A DNA stretch of 6,063 nucleotides from assembly GCA_031413955.1 (NCBI GenBank), contig JANOGB010000551.1:1-6063 (forward strand), written 5' to 3'. The position numbers were made by a program, and so were the translations under genes. The notes below the pieces were generated by a model. The model saw nothing but the letters and a program-made list of their open reading frames with translations. It was not told where the DNA came from and searched no databases. The stretch is from JABFRZ01 sp031413955 (GTDB taxonomy: Bacteria > Planctomycetota > UBA1135 > GCA-002686595). This document shows positions 6,022 to 6,063 of the stretch, one piece after another. Position 1 is the stretch's first letter, and every line of letters begins with the position of its first letter.

Positions 6022-6063
6022 CCGTAATGGCGCGAAAAAACGGCGGCGGCGCCCCCGGCCCCC

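Noticed and set aside
6035..6063. An intrinsic terminator for a minus-strand gene entering from the right (T6 on the minus strand after GC-rich sequence)
   Set aside because: The GC-rich stretch at 6041-6063 gives only imperfect, competing stems, and no minus-strand gene end can be identified in this window.

Overview
This is a GC-rich bacterial window (GC looks well above 60 percent by eye; not counted) with long antisense shadow reading frames on most of its length. The CRTAC1/UnbV-type repeat lipoprotein next to a membrane-anchored TPR protein, the weak use of Shine-Dalgarno sites and the very high GC fit a planctomycete, acidobacterial or myxococcal-type environmental genome. The phylum is an inference from gene content, not something the bases prove.

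Layout. (1) 2-259, plus: the 3' end of a MacB/FtsX-type ABC transporter permease that enters from the left. (2) 272-4215, minus: three co-directional genes. In transcription order they are a 201-residue two-helix membrane protein of unknown function (4215-3610), a predicted lipoprotein with seven FG-GAP/VCBS calcium-loop motifs and a C-terminal ASPIC/UnbV domain (3527-1824), and a membrane-anchored protein made almost wholly of TPR repeats (1759-272). The permease and the TPR gene converge with only 12 bp between their stop codons. (3) 4216-4418: a 203-bp divergent intergenic region that must hold the promoters for both sides. (4) 4419-5951, plus: a 510-residue aldehyde dehydrogenase of the PaaZ/BoxD family, without the hydratase domain of full-length PaaZ. 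(5) 5952-6063: non-coding or leader sequence with two small hairpins and an Arg-rich micro-ORF.

How the genes may work together. The repeat lipoprotein and the TPR protein are both predicted to face the outside of the inner membrane or the periplasm, and they lie 64 bp apart on one strand. They probably form one transcription unit and one envelope assembly; what it binds is unknown. The spacer between them is built almost entirely from four copies of a 17-bp tandem repeat. Each copy carries a stop codon and a Shine-Dalgarno-like sequence, and this is the most unusual structure in the window. The aldehyde dehydrogenase would oxidise a ring-cleavage CoA-semialdehyde in aerobic phenylacetate or benzoate breakdown, but no other gene of those pathways is visible here. 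I found no rRNA, tRNA, CRISPR array, transposase or phage gene.
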